A stretch of 64,000 nucleotides of DNA, from assembly GCF_963855985.1 (NCBI RefSeq), contig NC_087092.1:8928001-8992000 (forward strand), written 5' to 3'. Position numbers and translations under genes: made by a program. This stretch comes from Ostrinia nubilalis (taxonomy: Eukaryota > Arthropoda > Insecta > Lepidoptera > Crambidae). The notes below the pieces were generated by a model. That model ran no database searches and was not told the origin of the DNA. It saw nothing but the letters and a program-made list of their open reading frames with translations. This document shows, in pieces, positions 30,701 through 43,718 of the stretch; the stretch's first letter is position 1; every line of letters begins with the position of its first letter.

Positions 30701-32257
30701 TATGGTGTATCTTACAAGAATGGGTATACAAAATTGCGTGGTATATTAAACAAGGTAGTAACGTGCTAATATCTAGACTTACAGATTAAGATACTTAAAT
30801 ACTAGTAGAAATGACTCGCATTAATAAATTTGAATAACTTGGATTGACCAGTCCCCGAAAGCAGCGCCTGTTCACAGACATGACGAGTGAACCAGCCATC
30901 GCTTCACTCGACCATATTAGAGGGAATGTAACGATGATCTCGTAAAGAAACACCGAGCATAGCCCTCTCCATAGCACGCTGTGCCACTTTGAGCTTATGT
31001 CATAAAAACTTATTTCGTTTTGCATAATCTGTAATTCTGTATGTTTTTTTCCTATTTTACCTTAAGGTGCCCGCTTTGGGCCAGTCTCCCCTAAATGTTC
31101 CGAAAGGAAATTTTAAATTTGCCGGTTTAATCGGTTTATACTAAATCAAATAAAAAATTGAGTATAGCAGATTTGTATACATTTAATATACATTTTTATG
31201 GGCTTATAAACGAATTCAGAAACCTTCAGTAACGAAATCTTCTAGGTGGTCCCGCTAGGGAGTATGCTCTCCGGCGGGACCACTTTGAATTAATGTTTAC
31301 AACAAAACTATAGATATACATTTTTTTTAACTAAGTCTACAATTATATACATATTTTATACATTTCTTTCGTATATATTATATGTACCTACGTTAAGGTG
31401 GTCCCGCCCCAGAGCATGACACGTTTAAATCAATTAATAATAATAAATTAATGCGGAAAAAAAGAACGACGTCCTTTCCCGCCTAAAAAACGGGGTGCGA
31501 ACTGAAGCTTTCGGCCGAGTTGGACGACGAAAAATCAGCCAGTATGCGGGCGCGTAGAGGAGCGCCGTACTGATCAAGCTATCGACCGATAGTTGGACGA
31601 TACTTTAGTTGGAGGGCAGTTGGGAATCGCATTCAACTTTAGTCGGCCAAATCGAATCGGCGTAATGTGCGCACTTCCATACATGCCCATACTAATTAAC
31701 TTTGTCAAAAAGTGGTAGGGTTAATACTGGGACGTGTAAAAGTGCTTTTTTAAAGCCTACTTACAGAAATAAATGAGTTTTACTGAGTTTTTTACTGCCC
31801 GACTATACTATCGGCCAACGAAAAATCAACGGTCTGCGCCTAGGCTTAGGCATCAAATCGTAGTGTTGATTGAAATATGACAGTTCCCATATTGAATCTT
31901 TTGAAAATGTAGTTGAACGTCAGACCAGAGAATAATAATAAGTACTGTCAGACCATCAACCTAAAAAATAGGATTGGGAAAGCTGAATATGTTTTTGCCC
32001 TTATTGACTTTAAGATGGTACAGTCGACAGCACATCAACGTAAACACTGTGGTATCTTACGTAGTTGCGATAAGGGCGACTTTGCAACGAAAATGTATAG
32101 TCTGTTGTGCTGTCGTCTGTACATACTTATTAACCCCCTGAGATTACTACTTACTTATTAATGAATTTTCAAAATTCATTTCATAAGGCATTCTTATTAT
32201 GTATTTAAAATATACCTATTTTATGCGAGTATTAGTCGCTAGTTTTTAATATTCCAG

Positions 32258-32374
32258 TATGCATTGTCCTTAGCGGATTTAGCCACCGTCATCGCAACTC
32301 TCACACCAGTCGGCATGCACGTAGCGAAATCTGCATTAGGTGTATGCGTAGACTTGGTCCGCCAACAATTTTAA
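32258..32374 (+). CDS. Possible terminal exon of an unrecognised gene
   Basis: After the acceptor TTAATATTCCAG (ending 32257) an open frame of 38 codons runs YALSLADLATVIATLTPVG to GVCVDLVRQQF and a TAA at 32372-32374. Amino-acid composition and the acceptor look like real coding sequence. It lies tail to tail with the Kelch gene, whose stop is 143 bp away on the other strand. No upstream exons were found with confidence, so the gene cannot be named. Confidence 0.4.
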   Translation, partial: YALSLADLATVIATLTPVGMHVAKSALGVCVDLVRQQF

Positions 32375-32516
32375 CTTTTCGCATCGTTCTGCATACTCTG
32401 ACTGTATTCGAAATCGATAAAAAGTTTTAAATATATCAATGCGTCGTCCGCTGTAATAGTAGTTTGTACCTTTTATTCAATGGAGTACTTAAAAACTGTC
32501 CATTGTGTATATTATG

Positions 32517-35500
32517 TCAAAGTACCGCCGCGCCGGCTTCGGCTCGGGAGAGGGGTAGCGAGGTGTCGGTGCGCCAGGAGTCTTCCCGGGGGTCGTATAC
32601 CTGAAAGTCATAGAAGTAATTTATTTTCTGCAAATAGGTTTTTAAAACTGAAAATAGGGCATTTCACACCACCAATCAACTGACGTACTTTTTTTATGAA
32701 CTGTAAAACGAGAGTCCCAATTTTGTAGGACTATAAAAAAGCTGGTAATGTCACTATGTTGCCAACTCAATTGATATTTTTTTCAATTACGTAACAACCA
32801 AAAATTTAATTTACAGCTGATTTAAAATGAATTGAGTTTAGAGCTTAGGATGCGCGTCGCGATTAGCGGATATCGCGCCATTTTATCAATTTTGCCCATA
32901 CACGTTAACGTCTAAAATCATCGATAGCTTTATATCACAGCGCGCATCCTAGGGCTGAAAAGTTAAAAAAAAAGGTGTGCTTTAGAACTATTGGTGAATG
33001 GTGTCAAATACCCAATCACTGTCAATAAAAGGGTATATTAAATGAATACCTCTACGCTGGAGAGCGTGGTGCGTGCGCGGTAGAAGGCGCGCTCGCCGCC
33101 GCTCTCGCTGTCGCCGCCCGCCACCACCAGCGCGCCCTCCAGCGCGCCCGCGGCGCAGCCGGCGCGCGCCTCGCGCAGGCTCGCCACCTCCTCCCACGAG
33201 TCCTACAGAATACCTCTACGCTGGAGAGCGTGGTGCGTGCGCGGTAGAAGGCGCGCTCGCCGCCGCTCTCGCTGTCGCCGCCCGCCACCACCAGCGCGCC
33301 CTCCAGCGCGCCCGCGGCGCAGCCGGCGCGCGCCTCGCGCAGGTTCGCCACCTCCTCCCACGAGTCCTACAGAATACCTCTACGCCGGAGAGCGTGGTGC
33401 GTGCGCGGTAGAAGGCGCGCTCACCGCCGCTCTCGCTGTCGCCGCCCGCCACCACCAGCGCGCCCTCCAGCGCGCCCGCGGCGCAGCCGGCGCGCGCCTC
33501 GCGCAGGCTTGCCACCTCCTCCCACGAGTCCTACAGAACACAAACGCACTGCACATGAGCCTCCCGCTTCGATCATATTTTCATATTAACATTCAACATT
33601 ATGTTGATTTCAATCCTCGCCATATTTAGGCAGTTGATTAAAGCTTATTCTGATCACGAATCAGTAAAAAAAGGACTTAAAAAAAAAAAAACGAACTTTA
33701 ACTTTAGTTAGTCAAAGAAAAATACCTTTTTATACTACCTACTTTAAGTGGCTTCCTTCAGTAGCCTATCCGACATGATAAGTGAGCGATCCGCGCACCT
33801 CAATGGGTGCCGCAGTGTAAACGTATTGCAGTATTGCGAGCCACAGTACAGTTGACCTTCACCAAGCAACTGTCCAAGCCGATATTAAGCTGACCCCGTT
33901 GAATCTACAAGATGCATCAACCCAAGCGAATGAACTACAAACTACTGCAGAAACAAAAATTAATGAATGGACCCGAAAATCTCTTCACGGACGACATCGC
34001 CATGACCTGTGCCAACCCAACGTCGACAAAGTAGCGTCGAACGCCTGGCTTAGTCATGGAGAGCTCTTCCCTGAGACTGAAGGGTTCATGATTGCGATTC
34101 AGGACCAAATCATCGAGACCCGCAACTACCAAAAGCATATCATAAGGATCCCAAATTTGCCCACAGACTTGTGCAGAAAATGCAACAGCAGTTCAGAAAC
34201 CATCCAACATATAACCGGTGCTTGCAAAGCAATAGTACAGACCGACTACAAGCACCGGCACGATCAAGTCGCCAACATAATACACCAAAAACTTGCTCAC
34301 AAATACAAGCTGATCCCGGATAAATCTACACCATATTACAAATATCAACCTGAACCTGTTCTCGAAAATAATCAATATAGACTCTACTTCGACGCTATTC
34401 TCACTGACCGTACCTACTACACACTATAATAGACCAGACATCACTCTACAAGATAAAAATAACCACACAGCAACCATAATAGATATCGCTATACCCAACA
34501 CTCATAACTTGCAAAATACCATATCAGAAAAATTGTCTAAGTACACGGATCTAAAAGATGAAATTAGGCGGATGTGGCGTCTCAATGAAGTTAACATCGT
34601 TCCGATTGTTTTGTCAACAACAGGCGTTATACCGAAACAACTACACCAGTCAATAAATTCACTCAACTTATCACCACTTACTTATATATCACTCCAAAAT
34701 TTTTGCAAGTTCACGAAACCCCTAACCAATTAAGACAGCTACCACCAGCACAAACGCAGCAACATAATAATTTAAATTAGGTACGAATATTGAATCGGGA
34801 TTGCACTTGCACTTGGCTTAGGCCCGTGTTCTCCTCTGATACCAGCCATGAGCTGAGACACAAAAGTGTAAACCGAAAATAATAATAATAAATACACTTT
34901 ATTGCACACCAAACAAATAACATAACAGAAGAAAAGTTGATGTCGCACGGAAAATAATAAATAAATATCTTTGGACAATTTCACACAGCGCTATCTAGCC
35001 CCAAAGTAAGCAATTAATTTGCTTGTGTTATGGGTGCTAGCTTAACGGATATACTAATATTCGCTAAAAAATCCACTTTCGTTTGTAATTTTTTTTGGTC
35101 GCTAATGATAATTGATATCTTCATTTTAATTATTTTAATTTTCATACAAATCGGATTTTATAAAATTTATTTTGTATGAAAATTAAAAAAATTAAAATGA
35201 CATGGGCATATAAATGGTATGGTGAAGTCAGAAATTTGATATCAATTTCTGACTTCACCATACCATTTATAAATGCCCATGTTAACATGGGTTAGTGTCA
35301 GCTCATATACCCATTTACCTAACACCCTGTATAAATCATAAATATCATAATAGATCACCTAAATAAATATGGCGAGGATTGAAATCAACACCCTGTATGA
35401 ATAAAACGGTTTTCGAAAAGGGGGATTCTACGAGAAAGTAAACCTTGAACTTTTTTTTAAAGTTTTGTTTTATATTATCAATATTATATTTATCGATACA

Positions 35501-38500
35501 AAATACTTTGAATTTCACGCTACTTTAAAAAATATTAGTATATTTATTTATTTTAATTTTTTATTAAGTTGCAAACATTGATAAACGAACCTTACGTAAA
35601 GTTACCAACACTGTGGCGTCAGTTGTGATTTGAACTTGCAACTGTTATTGTTCTTAAAATTCAATACAGTCGCTCCACTTTTTCAAAGACTTATTTATGG
35701 GTACTACTGCTGATTCAGATCTGACAAGATGCAAAGCTATTAAGCAAATATATACTCTGATACAGACTCAAGCAGCTCAAGTGACTCTGATTATGAAACT
35801 TTAGCATCCATATTATCAAGAAAAAAAACTTATATGCGGCTTATTTTGCCTAGTAAATCGTACGTGTCCCACCCGTGACATTGTGAGTCCCACCCGTGAC
35901 ACACTTTATTTAATTTTTGTAAAAAAATGTCTGAATCATAGGGCATTATTTTCTATTCATATGTTATGTTCAGTGTATTATCTCAAAGAAATATCGTAAT
36001 TTGCATTAAAAAGTTTAATCAATTAGCAGAGTTTTATTGAATATGATTAATGTCTAACAAGAATGTCACATTTCTGTCCCACCGTGGCAAACATTTGCTG
36101 TCTTTTTTATTTAATATTATATGGTGTTATCCCCGTCTCTACTGTTACTATAAAAGTACATAGGTAAGTTTGTTATTTTGTATATAATCCAATTTGATAT
36201 CATTGATATGATTACCCTAAATTACTTACACATACTGAAAATGAAGGTACAAGTGTCCCGTGACGGTAGAATCCCCCAAAAGTAAAAATAATAGTAATTG
36301 GGATGTACACACGCCCACACTGTTAACTATCCATTTCCGTTTTTGCTCTCGCTCTAATCAAATGGCGATTCTTTGCGATAGAACGAACGAGATGACATGA
36401 CTTTCAATGGGCAGTTAATAACACTGTTGGCGATAGTACAGGTCTAGGCTTAACTGAGTCACTGTTAGAGGTATGAAATCGGCAAGGGAGGGTGTTTTTG
36501 TGACAGTCAAAAGTCAGCGATACTTCAGATTTGTATGCCCAGTCACGTCTAATATGTCAATGTCTCCTCTCCCGTGCAGCTCCCACGCCACAGGCTCTGC
36601 GGCACACTTCTTGTGTGTGATGAATCGATCAAAAAATCTAAAACTAGGAGTAGATAAAAATAATATCATAAACAAGAACTTACATCGTCAAAACTATATC
36701 TTTCAACTGAGGTAAGTACAGTTCGTCCCGGCGCATTGCCACCTATCACATAAAGGTAGTTGTCGAGAACTACGGCAGCCGCCTGACTTCGCGCGTGGCG
36801 CATCGGAGTCAGAGTCTGCCATTTGCGCGACGTTGGGTGATAGCACAGCAGGTCTCTTGTGTGTCTCCACGTATGAGTGCATCCACCCACAACGTAAATA
36901 AGGCCTATAAAAGGGAAAATAGTATGCATTAACAGATTGCATTATGTATTTCTTAATATAGAATCTGATACGTATTCGCGCTCAACATTTAGCCATTAGT
37001 GTAGTGAAGTCCGTCACTTATTAATGGCTAAACAGAACCAGAAAGCTATCACATTTACTCTAGCGCCCCTGTAGATTACTCCTCCTGTCACTCGACAATG
37101 ACGCCAAAGAGAGTTCATTAATAAATGCGTCAAAATTAAATATCATCGGCTGTCCCTTTATCACGTAACTTGATATCTTCACGCTCATAAGAGAAAAAGG
37201 GGTTTGATTGATAAACAGAAAGATAACAAAATAATCAAATAAGAATTCTTCATTCTTTTTAATCTTCAGGTGGGAAAATATTAGTTTGATGATGAGATTA
37301 CCTTCAAAATTAACTACACCCATGCCAAATCTCGGTTCCGGCATCCGTCCGGTCAGCGTCCACTCGTCGGCGCCCGGGTCGTACACCTCGACCGAGGCGC
37401 CCATGTCGGAGCCCACCCATCCTCCGAAAGCGTATAGATAGCCGTTCCACTCAGTCATTCCGAATTCGCAGCGAGCTTCTTTCATTGGCGCAATGTTTGA
37501 CCATTTATCAATCTAAAATAGAAACTAGGATTGACAAGACATTAACAGTACAGTCCTCCTAGACAAGTGGCAAAACGTGACAGTTGTAATGTCGAAAGAT
37601 TTTTTTTGTATAGAGTACCTACAACGGATTTGATTTTCAATTCGATCAAAAAGTGCCACCTACAGTTACCTACAGTTTAGGTACTATTTTTCATGTTCTC
37701 TGATAAGCGTTGCTTTAGAATGGCGGCTTTATAGTGTGGAGTCTCTGAGAGTTGCTTGATGTAACAGGACGACATGCTCTTGCGTGTGTGTGTCTTTATT
37801 GTAATGTGTTAACACATCTCATAACAACATAACATCTACAGCGTATCCAAAAGTAAATACATAAATGTACCTGTGGATCATAGACTTCTCCATTGGCTAG
37901 TATTTGACTACCTTGCTCGCCTCCTACAGCATAAACACGTCCCGCAAGAGTTGCTACGCCCGGTTGGATACGGGCTATGCCCATTGGTGATAGCTCTTCC
38001 CATTCCCTATAAGAGAAATGGAAATGTACACATACAAAGGAGCTTTGTTGCCTAAAAAATTTGTTGGATGTGCAATGGATTCTGGGCAGACTTTGGACAC
38101 TGACGAATACATAAATTATCTTTCAGCTTACTTTTTATGCAGATCGAATTTTGTCACAGAAGAAAGAATATTATCTGTGGTATTGGGAAGATGGGCTGCG
38201 TTGTCGTGACAGGAGCCCCCCACCACGAGCAAAACGCGCCGGGCTCGAGCGCGCGGCTCCGCTGCTAGTGCCACCAATGCCCCTCGTCCAGTTTTCTAAA
38301 AACAAAATGTAAGACATTAAACTATTTCCACACCTTGGAACCCAATCAAAATATGTTCAAAGGTAGTTAAAGCATTTCTTGCAATGGACTTCACTGAAAT
38401 AGGCATTAGAATGATAGGAAGGTATTCAGCATCAAATAGTTCGTAACACCCAAAATATCCAAAAAGTTCGGAACATGTCTTTGTTACAATTGGAATAAGG

Positions 38501-40899
38501 TTGCGTTGTCAACTTTTTGGCCACTTTGGGTGAGGTGTCACGAACTATTTGACGCTGACTGTACCTAACACATGACTGTCTTGCAAACTGACAAGGCTTT
38601 TATAATTAAACATATTTTATTTTAATTGCTTACCATATCTACTCTGACTGTCTTCAACGCTACTGCTATAGATGGGTCTTGTACATTCTTTAATGCTTCA
38701 TCTAAGACTTGTGGTGAAATTAGTGGTAGGCGGACATGGCTCAATACTTCAAAGCAATGCCGTCGGCGACATGCCGGATCATGTTCTAACCAACGAAGAG
38801 CTGGATACAAAACCTATAAAAGTTAATTATCTATCTTATTATATTGAATATTCGATCCTAGGTGGAACTGGAAAGGTACCTCTAATATTGAAAAGCCTGT
38901 TAATACGTATAAGTTTTTACAAGCATACATAGGTAATTACAATAAAATAATTATAATATTATAACCGAGATGAACTTGTATGTGTGCAACTACTCAAGTG
39001 AACATTTATAAATATCATGTCCATCTGAACTTAGCCTCAATTTAATTAACAAATATTGAAACCTGTGCTTCGTTGTCTACTTTCAATTGCTCCGATGATA
39101 ATAAAGTGACTAGTTGCTGCAGAGGCAACTCAAGTAGTTCATCTCCATTTGCTACTATATTCCAATTTCCTTGAGCATGTTCCAATGCTTGTTCTGCTAA
39201 TTCAGTACAATTGTGTGCTTCAGCAAACCTAGAAATAATATAATGCAATCGTAGAGTTATAAAACAATGACGAATTTGTTCGAACATTTATAACTCGAGA
39301 ACGGCTGGACCGATTTTCATAGTTTTTCACCAACATATTTGGAGAAAAAAACTTTAGAAGGTAACACAATCTAAAAAGCGACATCTAGTAGAAGGCAGTT
39401 TATATGTTCAGTATTCAAAACGATCAGCATCAAAGGAACTAAAAACATAGGTAAACTCAATACAGTGAGTTATTGCTGTTTTTGTGTGGAAACCTTATTG
39501 CAGCTTAATACTGTTGCATTGCAATGCATCACTGGACTATCAAATTATAATATATTTCACACACTGCTGATTCCTGCTGTGCCAGGAATAGAAATGTTGT
39601 TCTGAGTAGGTACACACCTGAAAATTCCAAGAGCATTTGAGGGATGCAATTCTCTTCGTAAATATTCACCACAACCTGTTACTAATTCTCTAAGTTGTAG
39701 CATGTCTGCAGCTATCAATAAATGTTGAACGGTTGTCTTATCTATAACAATTTCTCCTGCAGAAAAACGATAACTTGGTCAAAATAATGAACGATAACTT
39801 GGTCAAAATAATGAACGATAACTTCTGCTTTATGGATTCGAATTAATTTCATGAATATTTGTGATCTGTATGGTACAGTTTCCTATATTAATTCAATAAA
39901 GATTCTTGACAGAGTTGGTATTTTTAAGAATTTTAATTTTAAACCTCAATTCAACCAAAATACTTTCATATCCTTGTGGTCTAATCTATATCCAAAACAA
40001 AAGGACCTTAATAAGTATAATAAAAAATCATTTTCTATACAATTCCTTCCACATACATTTTGAAACAATCCAATCAGGAGGTTTTTAACTAACCACTACA
40101 GAAGAGGTCTATTAAATAACATGTTTAAATCGAAAAACACTAATTAAAACTAGTATAAAATTACTTGAAATAACACATACCTGTATAAATAAAATCAATG
40201 ATTATTGGTAAGATATCAGGTGGGACACTAGGAAGAGCAACATGTCCTTTTTGGCTTTCTTCGAGACCTACACTAAACATTGCATCAAAATATGCACAAC
40301 TAGCTGCTAACACTACGCGATGCGCCTGTAAGGTAATATTAAAAAATATAAAAACAAAACACCGAAGGCCTTTTAACTATTTTTATGGCAATAGAAAAAG
40401 TTAGGCACTCAAGCTATGCAATAATAATTAATGGAATAATAATTGTATATCGAAACGGTTTTGAAATTAACATCAAGCATTTACTTGACTGCATTAATCA
40501 ATCCAATTAGTTCTAAAACATGATTATTGGATTAATATTGATGTGAGATTTTGTAATTTTATTGAACTTATTCCGAATAAATAAAGAAAAATCTTACATT
40601 ATAAATTGTAATCAATGGAACAGAACAAGGGATAAGTCAAGAATTAATAAAATACCTAAAATTCAACATATTATTATCATAACAACTGAAAGTAGGTACA
40701 CTTTATTGTTTCGTATAAACCCTCATTTAAAAACACTTACCTTAACTTTAGTTTTACCAGAAATTAAATCTATATCACAAAATCTGCCATCTCTCTTGAA
40801 AAGTTGTAAATTCATAGAAATTTTCGCTGCATAATCGCGATACTTAAACGGCCTGGCTCCATCCTTGTTTGGGCACTTATTATAAATGTTTGTGGTCAT
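32517..40899 (-). CDS. BTB-BACK-Kelch protein, IPP-like (KLHL27), complete, 585 aa
   Basis: Eleven exons, all in frame: 40741-40899 (ATG), 40181-40325, 39618-39756, 39063-39228, 38634-38813, 38132-38295, 37871-38006, 37302-37512, 36684-36904, one 153-bp copy at 33050-33530, and 32517-32600 (TGA). BTB is at about residues 38-140 (CDIDLIS, AHRVVLAASCAYFDAMFS), BACK at about 145-245, then six Kelch blades from about 285. Typical blades are VYAVGGEQGSQILANGEVYD, YAFGGWVGSDMGASVEVYD and LIYVVGGCTHTWRHTRDLL. The C-terminus SRAEAGAAVL matches the short IPP ending (SRCEGGVAVL as I recall it), and human IPP is about the same length. IPP proteins bind actin; many BTB-Kelch proteins are Cullin-3 substrate adaptors, which I only infer here. 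The tenth exon is triplicated. Confidence 0.93.
33050..33530 (-). repeat. Kelch exon 10 in three tandem 164-bp copies
   Basis: Each unit has a 153-bp exon (33378-33530, 33214-33366, 33050-33202) and only 11 bp (GTATTCTGTAG read on the minus strand) before the next. Every copy keeps an acceptor (TTCTGTAG) and a donor (GAG|GTATTC). Each encodes the same Kelch blade, starting DSWEEVASLREARAGCAAGA or with ASL changed to ANL in the middle copy. Because 164 is not a multiple of three, reading through more than one copy shifts the frame; using exactly one copy keeps it. A few substitutions separate the copies. Confidence 0.9.
33840..34733 (+). pseudogene. Non-LTR retrotransposon C-terminal fragment
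   Basis: The frame 33899-34429 contains ETEGFMIAIQDQIIETRNYQ and a CCHC-like cluster (LCRKCNSSSETIQHITGACK). A frameshift leads into ATIIDIAIPNTHNLQNTISE and KYTDLKDEIRRMW to the stop at 34733. These are the end of LINE ORF2 proteins in insects. It lies antisense in the intron between Kelch exons 9 and 10. Confidence 0.75.
34940..35056 (-). mobile_element. Partial SINE tail
   Basis: TTTGGACAATTTCACACAGC and GTGTTATGGGTGCTAGCTTA match the 3' part of the SINE at 23436-23692; the tRNA-like head is absent. It starts with an AATAAATAAAT tail. Confidence 0.65.
35100..35285. repeat. Two adjacent palindromes
   Basis: 35199-35283 is an almost perfect hairpin (ATGGTATGGTGAAGTCAGAA against TTCTGACTTCACCATACCAT). 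Just before it, 35117-35197 forms another around TTTTAATTTTCATACAAA and TTTGTATGAAAATTAAAA. Probably MITE ends. Confidence 0.6.
35418..36282. mobile_element. Decayed TIR element with GGGGGATTCTAC ends
   Basis: GGGGGATTCTAC (35422-35433) is inverted as GTAGAATCCCCC (36267-36278). Inside, a short plus-strand frame reads SDTDSSSSSDSDYETLASIL, an acidic serine run like the N-terminus of some transposases, followed by stops. The phrase GTCCCACCCGTGACA recurs (35867, 35888). Superfamily unknown. Confidence 0.5.
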
Positions 40900-41101
40900 T
40901 TCATAAACTAAATATTGTAAGACACATTAAGCATCGAAATTTAATGAAATTAATTAATACTAACTGTTTTTGTTAATCATTTTTAAAACTTTCATCAAAG
41001 ACGACGGTGATTCATTTCATTACAAAATAGAGAAAGACGTCAAAAATTTGACATTTGACAGCTATGGATTACATCTGTGACATCTGTAGTTCCGTTAAAG
41101 A

Positions 41102-41902
41102 ATGAAGCTACAGATAAAAATGGAGGCCAGACTCCCAATACCTACTTGAAGCACAAACTAAGTATCAGTATCTCGCTCTCTGTGGGCAGACTTGCTCTTT
41201 CTAAATAAACAAAAAATATAAAATTGCTCAAATTCAATGAAACCATTGTAAAATCTTTATTTCTTGACATAGGTATCATTAAAAATGATAAGTGTAGTTA
41301 CTGGTAAAACGTTTTAGGAAGAAATTACTGTAAAAAATGTGAAAAATGTTTACAATGATCCAATGTCGGAAATCACGAAATAAACACTTACGCGTGGAAT
41401 CTTATGTCACTTCCAGGACAGCACGTACTACCGCAACCACGCACTACAAAATTTTGCACCAATTCTTGTGATAAAACAATGATTATTTCCTGTAAACAAT
41501 CTCAAACGAAATTAACTGCTTAATAAACAAAATAGTAAACAACCGCCATGATGGGCCGGATTGGGCCGATGTTGCCACATGGTACCGATTACCCAGGAAT
41601 TGGGATTGTAATTCCCTGATTCGCCAACACATTAAGCCTAAATGGCCGACAATTTTGTGATTTTTTATTTAACTAGGTAATCTTAGTTTCAAATATTAAT
41701 TATTTATTTGTTTAACTTCTGATTTGGTTAGTGTATTGGCTATTTCGAAGAATTTACAAGGAGATTTAAATCAGAAGATAGCAATACTACAGTTCACACT
41801 AAAAAGAGAGGTAGGGCCGCAGAGAGCGAGATAGATATAAGTAGGTATTTGACTCAAGTTTTGTTCCAAACTCTGCCCTCCATTTTTATCTGTAGCTTCA
41901 TG
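41102..41902. mobile_element. ~0.8-kb inverted-repeat element upstream of the Kelch gene
   Basis: TGAAGCTACAGATAAAAATG (41103 on) is inverted at 41881-41902. Further paired blocks include the stretches around ATCTCGCTCTCTG and CAGAGAGCGAGAT. It may overlap the 5' flank of the Kelch gene (ATG at 40899), so its ends could carry promoter sequence. Confidence 0.55.
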
Positions 41903-41904
41903 GT

Positions 41905-42075
41905 TATAGATGAGCCACGCTGAACTGTCCCACCAAACTCAATGACAGGGGGGCGCTACCATCGTTCAACTATATGGTTTCCAACATGGCAAAAATCTGA
42001 ACCAGCGATCCGGTATTGACGGTGGCGCCCCACTGTCAATGTCATCGACAGGACAGTCCAGTATTTTGGAACATA
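41905..42075. mobile_element. Small MITE-like palindrome
   Basis: Imperfect pair GCTGAACTGTCCCACC...CAATGACAGGGGGGCGCTACC and its inverse GGTGGCGCCCCACTGTCAATG...GACAGGACAGTCCAG. Confidence 0.45.
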
Positions 42076-43315
42076 ACTGTTGTACACACCTTTCACTGAT
42101 TAACAGTAAAATCAATATATTGATATTGATTGGCATTGGCCCACTGTCATCTAAACTTTTATTGCCTTGTGGACTTAAAATTTAACGAATTTAACATTGC
42201 CTTAATTTGACCTTTTACTTTAAATAATAAATAATTTATGAAAATTTCGTGCGGATCAGCACCATTATACAGTCTGTCTATAAAGTCGTGACATGAATGT
42301 TTGAGGAACTAACATTATTCATGTGTCTGGCAACACCAAAGATCACCAAACATATGTACATCAGCTGTCATCGAGAACAAGTTGTGGAACGATTTTCATT
42401 TCGTGGTTTTTATTGTTTGACTAATCTCCTGTAAATTATTACTCAGCTACGAAGAAAAGTATAAACAATGAGTAAAGTAAATTGGAGTGCCACGCGGAAA
42501 GTGATTTTTAAAGTTTTCCAGCAATGTTCCGCGGAGTACCAAGCTGGTCAAATTTTGTGGGATTTTGATGTTTTTTATGGGCGAACAGCATCTTTGACGG
42601 GTACGTAATCGTGTTACTGCTTGTTTATAATCTACCTAAAGTAACAAATTTACTGCATTTTGCGATTTGGTGACCAAAACAGGCATTGTTTACATAGGAC
42701 ATTTTTAGGTTAAATTTTCATTGTAAGTACGTAATATTGTAGTACGACCATTTCTTTTGATATATTAATTCAGTCAAGTTTTCTACGAATTTTGAATTTG
42801 AATTAATTGCTTCATATCTATATTACCCGTTCGCTTTGGCCATTGATAACTGTATGACATCACTTTCACATCAAGTTGTCCGTCTACAAAAATAATAATT
42901 TGTTGAAATATTTTGTTATGATTATGATTTAGCTCTTATTATTTAAATGCATGTGAAATGATATCTTGTTGGTAAATCTTTAACAATAAATAATATTAGT
43001 TAAGTATTGTAGTTATTCTTTCCATCCCTTTTAACTTTGAACTTTTTTTTTTTCAGGAAAATCAGAGAGTACGGTTAAGCGCATAGTCAATGAAGGTTTT
43101 CAGAATAATGGAAAATTTAGAACTCCTGGGAAACACAGGCAAGGCCGACCAAAGAAAGAAATGGATAATTTTAATATTTGTGCTCTGCGCCAAAAAATAT
43201 AATTTTTTACACGGTACAAAAAGAGGTAGGTAAATAACATTTTTCATCTTTTGCATGTTTTTTGTTTGATGTGAGCTATATTCATTCTTCATACAAGGTA
43301 ACCTATATAATATTA

Positions 43316-43626
43316 TTAGGATAGTCCGTTACGATTTATTTCAAATCGAGTGGCATCACCGCCAACGCCTATAAAAGAGGCACTCGGCGCATGGGAAACT
43401 CATTTGCCCGAGCGACTCCGAGCGGTGAGGTTGTTGGATTGGTGATCGGCCCGATTTGCAGTAAGTCGTATCTTTTCATTATTTTTGGTGGTGATTATTT
43501 TTGTGTAAATTAGTGGCTGTTTGATTTGATTCCAATTTCTTTGTAAAATCATTATTTTGAGTAAATGTTATTTTAGTTTGTTATTTGTTGTTTTTTTTTA
43601 ATGCTACCCGCTTCTGGTTCCTAAAA
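43316..43626 (+). repeat. 5' LTR of the intron-containing Gypsy-type element
   Basis: It includes a TATAAAAG box at 43371-43378 and, downstream, GCA|GTAAGT at 43459-43466, a good splice donor in the leader. Confidence 0.92.
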
Positions 43627-43718
43627 TCAGAAGTGGGATAGGCCTGTGCCCACAAGTACGTTTGATTTCTCTGTTAATTATGCGGAATTTGAACAGCCAC
43701 TAATTTGTGTTTGTTATA

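Larger units (their letters stand above)
28751..31430. mobile_element. Foldback element with 365-bp arms
   Basis: 28751-29115 is an inverted copy of 31067-31430, nearly base for base (for example GGGGAGACTGGCCCAAAGCG against CGCTTTGGGCCAGTCTCCCC). Each arm itself contains paired GCGGGACCACC blocks. The 1.95-kb interior holds a retroposed fragment and a hAT MITE. No transposase is seen. Confidence 0.8.
28381..31846. mobile_element. Larger CTAGGCGCAGACC-ended element enclosing a foldback
   Basis: The left end CTAGGCGCAGACCATCGATT (28383 on), with GTCGGCCGATAGTTTAGTCG, is inverted at 31794-31846 (CGACTATACTATCGGCC...GGTCTGCGCCTAG). Everything between, including the foldback 28751-31430, would be nested inside it. 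Boundaries are approximate because several ends of this family lie close together. Confidence 0.45.

Noticed and set aside
33073..33629. Long plus-strand open frames rich in Arg, Ala and Pro
   Set aside because: They are the antisense of the triplicated, GC-rich Kelch exon; the minus strand explains the sequence with splice sites and a Kelch blade.
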